Assembly: GCA_902798965.1 (NCBI GenBank)
Contig: CADBYS010000030.1
Location: forward strand, 1 to 32,293
Source: an uncultured Bacteroidales bacterium
GTDB taxonomy: Bacteria; Bacteroidota; Bacteroidia; Bacteroidales; Paludibacteraceae
Direction of reading: 5' to 3'
Length of the DNA stretch: 32,293 bases
This document shows positions 24,723-31,219 of this stretch, one piece after another (the first letter of the stretch is position 1; each line of letters begins with the position of its first letter). The notes beneath the pieces were generated by a model. That model ran no database searches. It was not told the DNA's origin and saw only the letters and a list, made by a program, of their open reading frames with translations. Both the position numbers and the translations under genes were made by a program.

Positions 24723-24748
24723 GAAATTATAAATTTGAAATTATAAAT
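24723..24748 (+). repeat. 12-base direct repeat before the MFS gene
   Basis: GAAATTATAAAT at 24723 and 24737, a 14-nt period, ending seven bases before the ATG. Confidence 0.8.
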
Positions 24749-24754
24749 CATTTT

Positions 24755-26122
24755 ATGGAACAGATTCAAAACTTACTTCGCGATAAAGCATGGGCACGTT
24801 GGACGGTGCTCGTGCTTGTTGCATCTATGATGTTCTTCGCGTACATGTTCGTCGATATACTCTCGCCCTTGGCATCGCTGCTCAACGACTCGCTCGGGTG
24901 GGATCAGGGTGTGTTTGGCACCTACGCCGCCGGTGAGTACCTGCTCAACGTCTTCGGCTTCCTTATCCTCGCCGGCATCATCCTCGATAAGATGGGTGTG
25001 CGCTTCACGGGCTTGCTCTCAGCTTCGCTCATGGTTATCGGCGCGGCTATCAAGTTCTGGGGCATATCCTGGGCGGATGCCAACAGCGTGGCTTGGCTCA
25101 ACAGCTGGTGGACGACCATGCCCGGTTCGGCTAAGCTGGCTATGTTCGGCTTCATGATCTTCGGCTGCGGTTGCGAGATGGCGGGTACTACCGTCAGCAA
25201 GATCCTCGCCAAGTGGTTCAAGGGCAAGGAGATGGCATTGGCTATGGGCTTGGAGATGGCTATTGCACGTCTGGGCGTGTTTGCCGCCATGTGGCTCTCA
25301 CCGATGTTCAGCATCAAGTTCGCTGTTGACGGCACGAACTCCGTAGTAGCACCGCTGCTCTTCGCTTCATGCCTGCTCGTGATCGGTCTGCTCAACTTCT
25401 TTGTGTTCACCATCATGGACAACAAGTTCGACAAGCAGCTCGTAGCTATCGGCGAAGCACCTGCCGTACATGATCCCGAGGATGAGTTCAAGGTCAGCGA
25501 CCTGGCGCAGATCTTCAAGTCGAAGATGTTCTGGATCGTGGCGCTGCTGTGCGTACTCTACTACTCGGCTATCTTCCCCTTCCAGCGTTTTGCAACGAAC
25601 TTCCTGGAGGAGACCCTGAGCATCAGCAATGCCGAAGCTGCCGGTCTGTTCAAGTGGTTCCCGATACTGGCTATGGTTCTCACGCCGTTCCTCGGTGCGT
25701 TCATCGACTACAAGGGCAAAGGCGCCTCGATGATGCTGCTCGGTGCAGTCATCATGATCGCCTGCCACAGCGTGTTCGCCTTCGTGCTGCCCGCTTTCCC
25801 GAGCAAGACTCTCGCACTCTGCACGATCCTCGTGCTCGGTGTCAGCTTCTCGCTCGTGCCGGCATCCATGTGGCCGTCCGTGCCTAAGATCATCGACGAG
25901 AAGGTGCTCGGCTCGGCCTACTGCCTCATCTTCTGGGTGCAGAACATAGGTCTCTGCCTCGTGCCGCTGCTGATTGGCAAGCTCCGCGTGGCTACCGACG
26001 GCTACCTTGTTCCGATGATCGTCTTTGCCTCCTTCGGCGTACTCGCCTTCTTCCTCAGCCTCGCACTCAAGGTCGAGGACAAGAAGAAAGGCTACGGCCT
26101 CGAACTGCCCAATAAAAAGTAA
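24755..26122 (+). CDS. Major facilitator superfamily transporter (MFSD1-like)
   Basis: A 455-residue inner-membrane transporter with about twelve spans and a central loop (about residues 230-255, charged). Spans begin at about residue 12 (WTVLVLVASMMFFAYMFVDI). Features of the MFSD1-like subgroup are seen: DILSPLASLLNDSLGW, then GEYLLNVFGFLILAGIILDKMGVRF as loop 2-3, and SKILAKWFKGKEMALAMGLE. The human MFSD1 family moves dipeptides; the bacterial substrate is not known and peptide or nutrient export or import are all open. The frame extends to an ATG at 24710, but those 15 residues come from AT-rich repeat DNA, so I start at 24755. Confidence 0.9.
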   Translation: MEQIQNLLRDKAWARWTVLVLVASMMFFAYMFVDILSPLASLLNDSLGWDQGVFGTYAAGEYLLNVFGFLILAGIILDKMGVRFTGLLSASLMVIGAAIKFWGISWADANSVAWLNSWWTTMPGSAKLAMFGFMIFGCGCEMAGTTVSKILAKWFKGKEMALAMGLEMAIARLGVFAAMWLSPMFSIKFAVDGTNSVVAPLLFASCLLVIGLLNFFVFTIMDNKFDKQLVAIGEAPAVHDPEDEFKVSDLAQIFKSKMFWIVALLCVLYYSAIFPFQRFATNFLEETLSISNAEAAGLFKWFPILAMVLTPFLGAFIDYKGKGASMMLLGAVIMIACHSVFAFVLPAFPSKTLALCTILVLGVSFSLVPASMWPSVPKIIDEKVLGSAYCLIFWVQNIGLCLVPLLIGKLRVATDGYLVPMIVFASFGVLAFFLSLALKVEDKKKGYGLELPNKK

Positions 26123-26136
26123 CACACCTCAAATAA

Positions 26137-26154
26137 ACAATATACATATATTGT
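26137..26154. other. AT-rich palindrome after the MFS gene
   Basis: ACAATATA-CA-TATATTGT, 8 perfect pairs, followed by GTATAC. No T-run follows, so it is not a standard terminator. It could be a protein-binding site. Confidence 0.45.
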
Positions 26155-26165
26155 ATACTACGGAA

Positions 26166-26321
26166 TTTATTTAGGTTTATTGCTTTTGAGTGTTTTACTC
26201 GGAGAGTTGTGATAATGGATGGTAAGAACTATCCGAAAGTTCACTTTCGAGGAGTTTTTAGCAGCCATTAGCACAAGTCGCAAAGCGACAAAACACTCAA
26301 AAGGGTTTATTTAGGTTTATT
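26166..26321. other. Structured 121-nt element with flanking 16-bp direct repeats, before murF
   Basis: Direct repeats TTTATTTAGGTTTATT (26166-26181 and 26306-26321) flank a perfect 14-bp inverted repeat CTTTTGAGTGTTTT/AAAACACTCAAAAG (26183-26196, 26290-26303). Inside are an 11-pair helix with one A-G mismatch (26207-26218 with 26265-26276), two hairpins within it (26219-26232, and 26234-26249 with stem CGAAAGT/ACTTTCG), and a GTCGC-AAA-GCGAC hairpin (26277-26289) that abuts both helices. It occupies the murF leader. Candidates are a cis-regulatory RNA or a small non-autonomous mobile element; no match to a named class is recognised. Confidence 0.6.
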
Positions 26322-26338
26322 TTCTATTTTACACCGAT

Positions 26339-27664
26339 ATGGATTGGAGTTTTTTGATTGAGGGCAAGGATGCCATTTGCGTCAGCACCGACAGCCGCAA
26401 CCTCCCCGAGGGCTGCATCTTCGTAGCCCTGCGCGGCGAGACCTTCGATGGCAACACCTTCGCGCTGAAAGCCCTGGAGCAAGGCGCCTCGCTGGCTATC
26501 GTGGACGACGAGAATGTCTATAACGCCATTCAGCAGACAGGCGAGTACTCCGCGTTGCTTGTGGAGAACAGCCTCAGCGCCTTACAGGATCTCGCCCGCG
26601 AGTGGCGTCGTCAATGGGGCAAACGCATCATAGGCATCACGGGCACCAACGGCAAAACAACCACCAAGGAGCTGCTTGCTGCAGTCCTGAACACCAAGTA
26701 CAAGACCCTTTTCACCCAAGGCAACCTCAACAACTCCATCGGTGTGCCCCTCACGCTCTTGCAGCTCACTGCCGAGCACGAACTGGCTATCGTGGAGATG
26801 GGTGCCAGCCATCCGGGCGACATCAAGGAGCTCGTCGAGGTCGCTGAGCCGAACTGCGGACTCATCACCAACGTCGGCAAAGCCCACCTGCAAGGCTTCG
26901 GTTCGTTCGAGGGTGTCATGGCCACCAAAGCCGAGCTCTACGACTATCTGCTTGCCCACAACGGTCTTATCTTCCGCAACGCCGACAATCCCCACCTTGA
27001 GCAAATGTATCTGTCAGCGCAGCGGTCTCACTTCCCACAGCGTAGCGGTCTCACTTCTCACAGCGAAGCGGTCTTATACACCACAGGCACAATGCCCGAA
27101 GGCACGCAGCTTGTAGGCGCATACAACAGCGAGAACATCCAAGCCGCACTCTGCGTAGGCGAGTACTTCGGTATCAGCCGCGAAGACGGCTTGGCTGCCA
27201 TCCGCGCCTACGTGCCCTCCAACAACCGCTCACAGCGAATGCAAACCGAGCACAACACCCTCATCGTCGATGCCTACAACGCCAACCCCACCTCCATGCA
27301 GGCTGCCATTCAGGCTTTCGACTTTGAGCAACGCAGTCTGTCAGCGCAGCGGTCTGTCAGCGTTAGCGGTCTGTCAGCGCAGCGGTCTGTCAGCGCAGCG
27401 GTCTATATCTTGGGCGCTATGCGCGAACTCGGCGACTACTCGCACACCGAGCACCAGAACATAGTGAACATGCTCCTGGAGCGCAAAGCCGACACCGTGC
27501 TGCTCGTAGGCGATGAGTACCGCGAGACCACAGCCCCCTATCCTATCTTCTCGAACGTGGATGAGCTGTGCGAACAACTGAAGGCTCACCCCATAACCGG
27601 CTGCACCATCCTCATCAAAGGCTCGCGTAGCAACAAACTCGAAAAAGTATTACCGCTACTCTAA
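26339..27664 (+). CDS. murF: UDP-MurNAc-tripeptide:D-Ala-D-Ala ligase, repeat-bearing
   Basis: A 441-residue MurF, which adds D-Ala-D-Ala to the UDP-MurNAc-tripeptide with ATP, the last cytoplasmic step before MraY. Seen: STDSRNLPEGCIFVALRGETFDG, the ATP loop GITGTNGKTT (99-108), QGNLNNSIGVPLTLL, EMGASHPGDI, TNVGKAHLQGFGS, and the C-terminal-domain PSNNRSQ, DAYNANPTS and GAMRELG. Two repeat-encoded stretches interrupt it: residues about 225-244 (LSAQRSHFPQRSG onward) and about 333-355 (SLSAQRSVSVSGLSAQRSV). The central-domain segment between NADN and GAYN is about 50 residues, half of it repeat-derived, and from memory shorter than in other MurF proteins. All catalytic motifs remain and the frame is open. 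It lies outside the dcw block. Confidence 0.94.
   Translation: MDWSFLIEGKDAICVSTDSRNLPEGCIFVALRGETFDGNTFALKALEQGASLAIVDDENVYNAIQQTGEYSALLVENSLSALQDLAREWRRQWGKRIIGITGTNGKTTTKELLAAVLNTKYKTLFTQGNLNNSIGVPLTLLQLTAEHELAIVEMGASHPGDIKELVEVAEPNCGLITNVGKAHLQGFGSFEGVMATKAELYDYLLAHNGLIFRNADNPHLEQMYLSAQRSHFPQRSGLTSHSEAVLYTTGTMPEGTQLVGAYNSENIQAALCVGEYFGISREDGLAAIRAYVPSNNRSQRMQTEHNTLIVDAYNANPTSMQAAIQAFDFEQRSLSAQRSVSVSGLSAQRSVSAAVYILGAMRELGDYSHTEHQNIVNMLLERKADTVLLVGDEYRETTAPYPIFSNVDELCEQLKAHPITGCTILIKGSRSNKLEKVLPLL
27011..27070. repeat. AGCG-AGCGGTCT array 1 in murF
   Basis: CTGTCAGCGCAGCG (27011-27024) is followed by two 23-nt units (27025-27047, 27048-27070), each ending in AGCGtAGCG or AGCGaAGCG before GTCT. 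Confidence 0.9.
27336..27400. repeat. AGCG-AGCGGTCT array 2 in murF
   Basis: Units GTCTGTCAGCGCAGCG at 27336, 27369 and 27385 (16 nt) and one 17-nt variant at 27352 with GTTAGCG. The total is 65 nt. Confidence 0.95.
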
Positions 27665-27666
27665 TA

Positions 27667-27688
27667 GCATCGACCAATCTTGGGCGAT
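27667..27688. repeat. 22-base CCAATCTTGG element after murF
   Basis: Exact copy of 23478-23499, starting two bases after the murF stop. Confidence 0.85.
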
Positions 27689-27703
27689 CAACACAATCAG
27701 CTT

Positions 27704-28585
27704 ATGAACAAGAAAATCATAATCCCTATTCTAATCATTCTGCTCGCCGCCATCGGCGCGCTGGCTTACTTGTATTTTGCACAGAAGCAGGAGATGACCG
27801 AGATGGTTGAGCAGATGGAGTTCGAGAAATCCGAACTCGAGGACGAGTACGAAGACCTCGCCATGCAGTTCGACGGCTACCGCACGCCCGACATCAGCAA
27901 CGACTCGCTCACCCAGCTCCTCAGCCAGGAGCAGCAGCGCGTGCGTGACCTGCTCGAGGAGCTGCGCATCACCAAGGCGACCAACGCTCGCCGCATAGCC
28001 GAACTCAAGAAGGAGCTCTCCACCGTGCGCGAGGTCATGGTCAGCTACGTACATCAGATCGACTCGCTCAACCAGACCAACAAGCGCCTCACCGCCGAGA
28101 ACCGTCAGGTGCGCGAGCAGTATGCCGTGGTGCAGCAGCAAGCCGAGCAGCTGCAGCAGCAGAACACCGATCTTAGCGAGAAGGTCACACGTGCCTCGAT
28201 GCTCGAGATTACCGCGTTCAGCGTCACGCCCCTCAACAAGCGCGACCGCAAGACGAACAACATCAATCAGATGCAGAAGATTCAGTTCGACTACACCATT
28301 GGCAAGAACGTCACCTGCGAGCGCGGCATGAAGCAGATATACATGCGCATCGTACGTCCGGATGGCGAACTCATCACCCTGCCCGACCCGCAGAACCGCA
28401 TGTTCGCCTTCGAGAACAGCGAGATCGAGTATTCGCTCACCAAGGAGTTTGAATACGGCGGCGAAGCGATGGACGATGTCCTGTATTGGACAGTCGGAGA
28501 AATACTCTATAAGGGTACCTACAACGCCGATTTCTTTATCGACGGCGCACTCATCGCCTCTTATCCTTTCGTACTGAAAAAGTAA
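27704..28585 (+). CDS. Membrane-anchored coiled-coil protein of unknown function
   Basis: A 293-residue protein: one N-terminal membrane span (about residues 5-24, IIPILIILLAAIGALAYLYF), a long periplasmic or cytoplasmic coiled coil (about 25-165; Glu/Gln/Leu heptads, EQAEQLQQQNTDLSEKV), then a beta-rich C-terminal domain (about 170-293; EITAFSVTPLNKRDRKTN, QKIQFDYTIGKNVTCERG, YMRIVRPDGELI). I do not recognise a named family; similar conserved Bacteroidales proteins exist. I use the ATG at 27704 because the in-frame ATG at 27680 lies in the 22-base repeat. Its place after murF suggests an envelope role, which is inference only. Confidence 0.8.
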   Translation: MNKKIIIPILIILLAAIGALAYLYFAQKQEMTEMVEQMEFEKSELEDEYEDLAMQFDGYRTPDISNDSLTQLLSQEQQRVRDLLEELRITKATNARRIAELKKELSTVREVMVSYVHQIDSLNQTNKRLTAENRQVREQYAVVQQQAEQLQQQNTDLSEKVTRASMLEITAFSVTPLNKRDRKTNNINQMQKIQFDYTIGKNVTCERGMKQIYMRIVRPDGELITLPDPQNRMFAFENSEIEYSLTKEFEYGGEAMDDVLYWTVGEILYKGTYNADFFIDGALIASYPFVLKK

Positions 28586-28609
28586 CGCCCATTCGGAATG
28601 AACCACACA

Positions 28610-29389
28610 ATGAAGACAGTAGTTATCACAGGCGGCTCGTCGGGTATCGGTAAGGCGACTGCCGAGTTGTTCGCCGAGCGAGGCTGGCGGGTATTCGAGT
28701 GGTCGCGCAGCGGGCAATCCTCCGATAAGGTGACGCATATCTCCTGCGATGTCACCAAGCCCGAGCAGACGCAAGCTGCCGCCAGGCAGGTGCTCGACCA
28801 AGCCGGGCAGATTGACGTGTTCATCTCCAATGCCGGCTACGGAATCAGCGGAGCGATTGAGTTCACCACCACCGAGGATGCCCACAGGCAGATGGAAGTC
28901 AACTTCTTCGGCGCACTCAACAGCGTGCAGGCTGTGTTGCCCTCCATGCGCGAGCACAAAGCCGGACGCATCATCTTCACCGGCAGTGTGGCAGCCATAC
29001 TGAGCATCCCCTATCAGAGTTTCTACAGCGCCTCCAAGGCAGCCATCAACGCGCTGGCACTGGCGTTGCAGAACGAGGTGCGCGCGTTCGGCATCCACGT
29101 CAGTGTGCTCATGCCCGGCGACGTATCCACAGGCTTCACCGCAGCGCGTAAGAAGTCCGAGGAAGGCATCAACGCCTACGGCAATATCCGCAAGGCGGTA
29201 GCAGCCATGGAGAAAGACGAGCAGAGCGGTATGAGCCCGCGTCAGATGGCACGCGATCTGTATCGCATCGCCACGCGCCGTTGTCCCGCGCCGCAGTATG
29301 TCGGCGGCATGCAGTACAAGATCTTCTGCTTCCTCGACCGCCTGCTCCCCAAGCGCCTCGTCAACTGGATCGTCGGACAACTCTATTAA
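28610..29389 (+). CDS. Short-chain dehydrogenase/reductase
   Basis: A 259-residue classical SDR, an NAD(P)-dependent oxidoreductase. Seen: the cofactor loop GGSSGIGK (7-14), the acidic-binding strand end VFEWSRSG (Arg after Ser suggests NADP), CDVTKPEQ, NAG (SNAGYGISG), the catalytic Ser in FTGSVAA and the YxxxK pair in FYSASKAAINALA, with PGDVSTGF after it. The substrate cannot be told. An ATG at 28598 would add four residues. It ends the plus-strand operon; a terminator lies 110 bases after the stop. Confidence 0.92.
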   Translation: MKTVVITGGSSGIGKATAELFAERGWRVFEWSRSGQSSDKVTHISCDVTKPEQTQAAARQVLDQAGQIDVFISNAGYGISGAIEFTTTEDAHRQMEVNFFGALNSVQAVLPSMREHKAGRIIFTGSVAAILSIPYQSFYSASKAAINALALALQNEVRAFGIHVSVLMPGDVSTGFTAARKKSEEGINAYGNIRKAVAAMEKDEQSGMSPRQMARDLYRIATRRCPAPQYVGGMQYKIFCFLDRLLPKRLVNWIVGQLY

Positions 29390-29407
29390 CCGCAACTTTC
29401 GTAACCT

Positions 29408-29497
29408 ACGCAACCCACGCAAACTACGCAAACTACACAACCCACGCAAACCACGCAACCCACGCAAACTACGCAACCCACGCAAACTACGCAAAAA
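29408..29497. repeat. Nonamer array ACGCAA(A/C)C(T/C)
   Basis: Ten consecutive 9-nt units, mostly ACGCAACCC or ACGCAAACT, the last running into the terminator's A-run. Confidence 0.95.
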
Positions 29498-29520
29498 AAG
29501 CCGCATCTGCGGCTCTTTTT
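29493..29520. terminator. Bidirectional terminator between SDR and lipoprotein genes
   Basis: A run of seven A, stem AGCCGC/GCGGCT with an ATCT loop (29499-29514), then C and five T. It can serve the plus-strand SDR transcript and the minus-strand lipoprotein transcript. Confidence 0.85.
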
Positions 29521-29523
29521 GTC

Positions 29524-29559
29524 ACTTGGTACTTGGTACTTGGTCACTTAGTCCCTTGT
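29524..29559. repeat. ACTTGGT heptamer array
   Basis: ACTTGGT x3 (29524-29544), then ACTTAGT and CCCTTGT variants. It fills the space between the terminator and the lipoprotein stop. Confidence 0.85.
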
Positions 29560-29741
29560 CATAGCCTCTTCGAGGCGTCGTAGGACTCAATCGTTTTCGA
29601 CTGTATCACTACCGTCGTGTCCCCGCGCTGCACGTACTGGCTTGAGGTTGTCACCGTTCGTGTCACGTTGCACGAGCTTATCAATGCACCACATGCAGCA
29701 ACGCACAACACCCCTGCAAAAATCATAAATAATCGCTTCAT
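29559..29741 (-). CDS. Small lipoprotein
   Basis: A 60-residue protein with a lipoprotein signal: MKRLFMIFAGVLCVAA, then LISSC with the acylated Cys at about residue 24. The mature part is only about 37 residues (NVTRTVTTSSQYVQRGDTTV, then VIQSKTIESYDASKRL), rich in Thr, Ser and Val, which suits a short surface or periplasmic tail. Small lipoproteins of this look are frequent in Bacteroidales mobile or variable regions. It lies alone on the minus strand, 205 bases after the next minus-strand gene, with a phased hairpin in its presumed leader. No clear promoter is seen. Confidence 0.75.
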   Translation of the reverse strand: MKRLFMIFAGVLCVAACGALISSCNVTRTVTTSSQYVQRGDTTVVIQSKTIESYDASKRL

Positions 29742-29815
29742 AGAATTTCATTTTTGTTCTAATTTTCTGTACGGATTCCACGGATCTTACGGAATCCAAA
29801 GAATATTTTTTATCA

Positions 29816-29884
29816 GAACACGGAGTTTCACGGATTTTCACGGAACACATTGGAATCCGTGTCTTTCCGTGTGATTCCGTGTTC
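29816..29884. other. Phased CACGGA/TCCGTG hairpin
   Basis: CACGGA at 29819, 29829 and 29839 pairs with TCCGTG at 29856, 29866 and 29876. Both arms have a 10-nt period, so three helices (the outermost extended to 9 bp) are separated by 4-nt internal loops. Confidence 0.75.
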
Positions 29885-29901
29885 GTTTAATGTTCATCGT
29901 A

Positions 29902-29928
29902 ATCCGTTCAATCCGTTCGATCCGTACA
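29902..29928. repeat. ATCCGTTC nonamer array
   Basis: Three 9-nt units, ATCCGTTCA, ATCCGTTCG and ATCCGTACA, continuing the TCCGT theme of the adjacent hairpin. Confidence 0.8.
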
Positions 29929-29946
29929 GATTAAACAATCCGTTTA

Positions 29947-30336
29947 CTAACCTTGGTGCTCGGCGTCGTAAGCCGCACCAACAACCATCCACAGGTAGGA
30001 AACGAGCGTCTTCTTACCGCCCGGGGTGTTCTTCTGCGCCTCGAACGCCTCGCGATCCTGGTTCATCGTCGCCAGGTTCTTCTTGCGCTGTGCCACCTGC
30101 GCGGACACAATGCTGAAACGGGTACGAGCTGCCAACTCATCGGCGCTCGGATCACCGACGCGCTTGTAGGCATCAGCAGCCTTCACGTAGGCTCGGGTGC
30201 AGTTCGGGTTCTGGGTAGGCGCCTCACGGTGCGTACCGATCAGGTAATCGCCGTGCGAGTGTCCGTCCTGTTTCTTGGGCTTCGTCAACGCGCCCTTCAC
30301 ATAATCGATGGCTGAGTTCCATTTTACAATTGCCAT
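29947..30336 (-). CDS. Hypothetical protein, 129 residues
   Basis: I do not recognise a named family. The protein is soluble, starts MAIVKWNSAIDYVKGALTKP, has a polar middle (GHSHGDYLIGTHR), then helices rich in Ala, Arg and Gln (TRAYVKAADAYKRVG, FSIVSAQVAQRKKNLATMNQ) and a short hydrophobic end (TLVSYLWMVVGAAYD). GC content and codon use match the core genes better than the flanking spacers do. The long, ordered composition supports a real gene. A weak promoter lies 25-57 bases upstream. Proteins of this style occur in accessory or phage-derived stretches of Bacteroidales; that is an impression. Confidence 0.72.
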   Translation of the reverse strand: MAIVKWNSAIDYVKGALTKPKKQDGHSHGDYLIGTHREAPTQNPNCTRAYVKAADAYKRVGDPSADELAARTRFSIVSAQVAQRKKNLATMNQDREAFEAQKNTPGGKKTLVSYLWMVVGAAYDAEHQG

Positions 30337-30360
30337 AACATTGCTGCCAAATGTTTACCC

Positions 30361-30393
30361 CAAAGGCAGCGTGTGGGGGATAAATAAGTCAAA
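30361..30393 (-). promoter_or_regulatory. Possible promoter of the 129-residue protein gene
   Basis: Minus-strand TTTG (30393-30390), 21-nt gap, TGCCTTTG (30368-30361), one base from TAnnTTTG. Confidence 0.35.
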
Positions 30394-30423
30394 GATCGCT
30401 GCAACCCTTTCTTTTGTTATGTG

Positions 30424-30553
30424 CTCGCGATTTCATGAGCGAGTCTTTCGCCGCAGGCTGCTTTACGGCGTTTTTGGGGTCCCCGACACAACTGTTAAGT
30501 TGTGGTGGGGAGAAGCGGAGGCCTCGATGCGCTTTTATGTCGCAGGGCGACAT
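30424..30553. other. Hairpin-rich stretch
   Basis: Three inverted repeats: CTCGC/GCGAG (30424-30443); a strong CCCC-CACAACT/AGTTGTG-GGGG stem with a GTTA loop and a 2x2 internal loop (30481-30510); and ATGTCGC-AGG-GCGACAT (30537-30553). None is followed by a T-run on either strand, so they are not standard terminators. No gene is seen. Confidence 0.55.
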
Positions 30554-30596
30554 CTGTAGCGCCGAGTGCCGAACGCGAGAACTATGCCCCTCTATT

Positions 30597-30631
30597 AATA
30601 GCCAATTTAGGGTGACAATTAAATGGCTATT
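30597..30631 (-). other. Hairpin over the stop of the sigma-like gene
   Basis: AATAGCCA/TGGCTATT (30597-30604, 30624-30631), with a further ATTTA/TAAAT pairing inside. It includes the stop codon. No T-run follows, so it may be a processed 3' end and not a rho-independent terminator. Confidence 0.45.
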
Positions 30632-31145
30632 TTGGCATGTTTTTGATGTGCTTGCGAATTTTTTCTATCATTCTGTCTTTAATATGCAATGCAGAGTTGG
30701 CATCCATGCCTAATTCAGCGCCTATCTGCTCAAAGGTCATTCCGTCCAACCACATATGCAACACTTGTCTGTTGAGTTTGGGTTTGTGCTCGTGCGGGAA
30801 GACCACGGAGTCAACATATTCGATGATCTTGTCGGCTCGCTGACCTATCCACTCGTTATACGCTACGTTCTCTGAACCGGTATCTATGCGGTCGTATTTA
30901 AGCATCTCTTGAGGCGTGACGTTGGTGAAATGTACATCGCGGTCGGTGAGACGCTTGTGACGCTTGTTGTAAAACGACAGGAAGGTGTTCTTGAAGTCGA
31001 GAATCTCGTTGTTTTGCGACCACTCGAACAGATCGATATACGTATCATGTAGCAGATCCTCGTCGTAAATCTTTAGCGCTTTGATTTCATTCGCGATATC
31101 ATCCTTATTGGCTAAATATGCCTTTCCAAATTCTTCTTCGGTCAT
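30627..31145 (-). CDS. Sigma-70-family-like protein
   Basis: A 172-residue protein. Residues about 18-60 (NEIKALKIYDEDLLHDTYIDL, then FEWSQNN) resemble sigma region 2, and 125-168 (QVLHMWLDGMTFEQIGAELG, then MDANSALHIKDRMIEKIR) form a clear region-4 helix-turn-helix. The middle is a linker with VTPQEMLKYDRIDTG. Length suits the small phage- or ECF-like sigma proteins of Bacteroidota. It could direct RNA polymerase to a limited set of promoters, or be only a DNA-binding relative. No anti-sigma gene is adjacent. Its ATG overlaps the stop of a 25-codon ORF (ATGA), so translation may be coupled. Confidence 0.72.
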   Translation of the reverse strand: MTEEEFGKAYLANKDDIANEIKALKIYDEDLLHDTYIDLFEWSQNNEILDFKNTFLSFYNKRHKRLTDRDVHFTNVTPQEMLKYDRIDTGSENVAYNEWIGQRADKIIEYVDSVVFPHEHKPKLNRQVLHMWLDGMTFEQIGAELGMDANSALHIKDRMIEKIRKHIKNMPK

Positions 31146-31219
31146 AATTGTCTTTCATTATTTTTGGTTAATTTTGGGGTCATTTTTGACTTACCAACTC
31201 CATTGTAATCTCCGTCCAT
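31142..31219 (-). CDS. Possible 25-residue leader peptide of the sigma-like gene
   Basis: ATG at 31219 opens 25 codons (MDGDYNGVGKSKMTPKL, then TKNNERQL) and stops with TGA overlapping the next ATG. Its first 12 residues are encoded by the 60-bp repeat and recur in the ORF at 31932-32051. The overlap argues for translation, but a repeat-borne ORF can arise by chance. Confidence 0.35.
   Translation of the reverse strand: MDGDYNGVGKSKMTPKLTKNNERQL

Noticed and set aside
26183-26303. Integron attC site
   Set aside because: The ends lack the RYYYAAC/GTTRRRY core pairs and no integron integrase is present. A 14-bp perfect closing helix is also not typical.
27731-29506. 591-codon minus-strand frame starting with LRGLRSLRGLRG-type repeats
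   Set aside because: Its N-terminus is translation of the nonamer array and the rest is antisense to the SDR and coiled-coil genes. It has no start signals or family.
29408-29559. CRISPR array
   Set aside because: Units are 7-9 nt and directly adjacent, with no unique spacers and no cas genes in the window.
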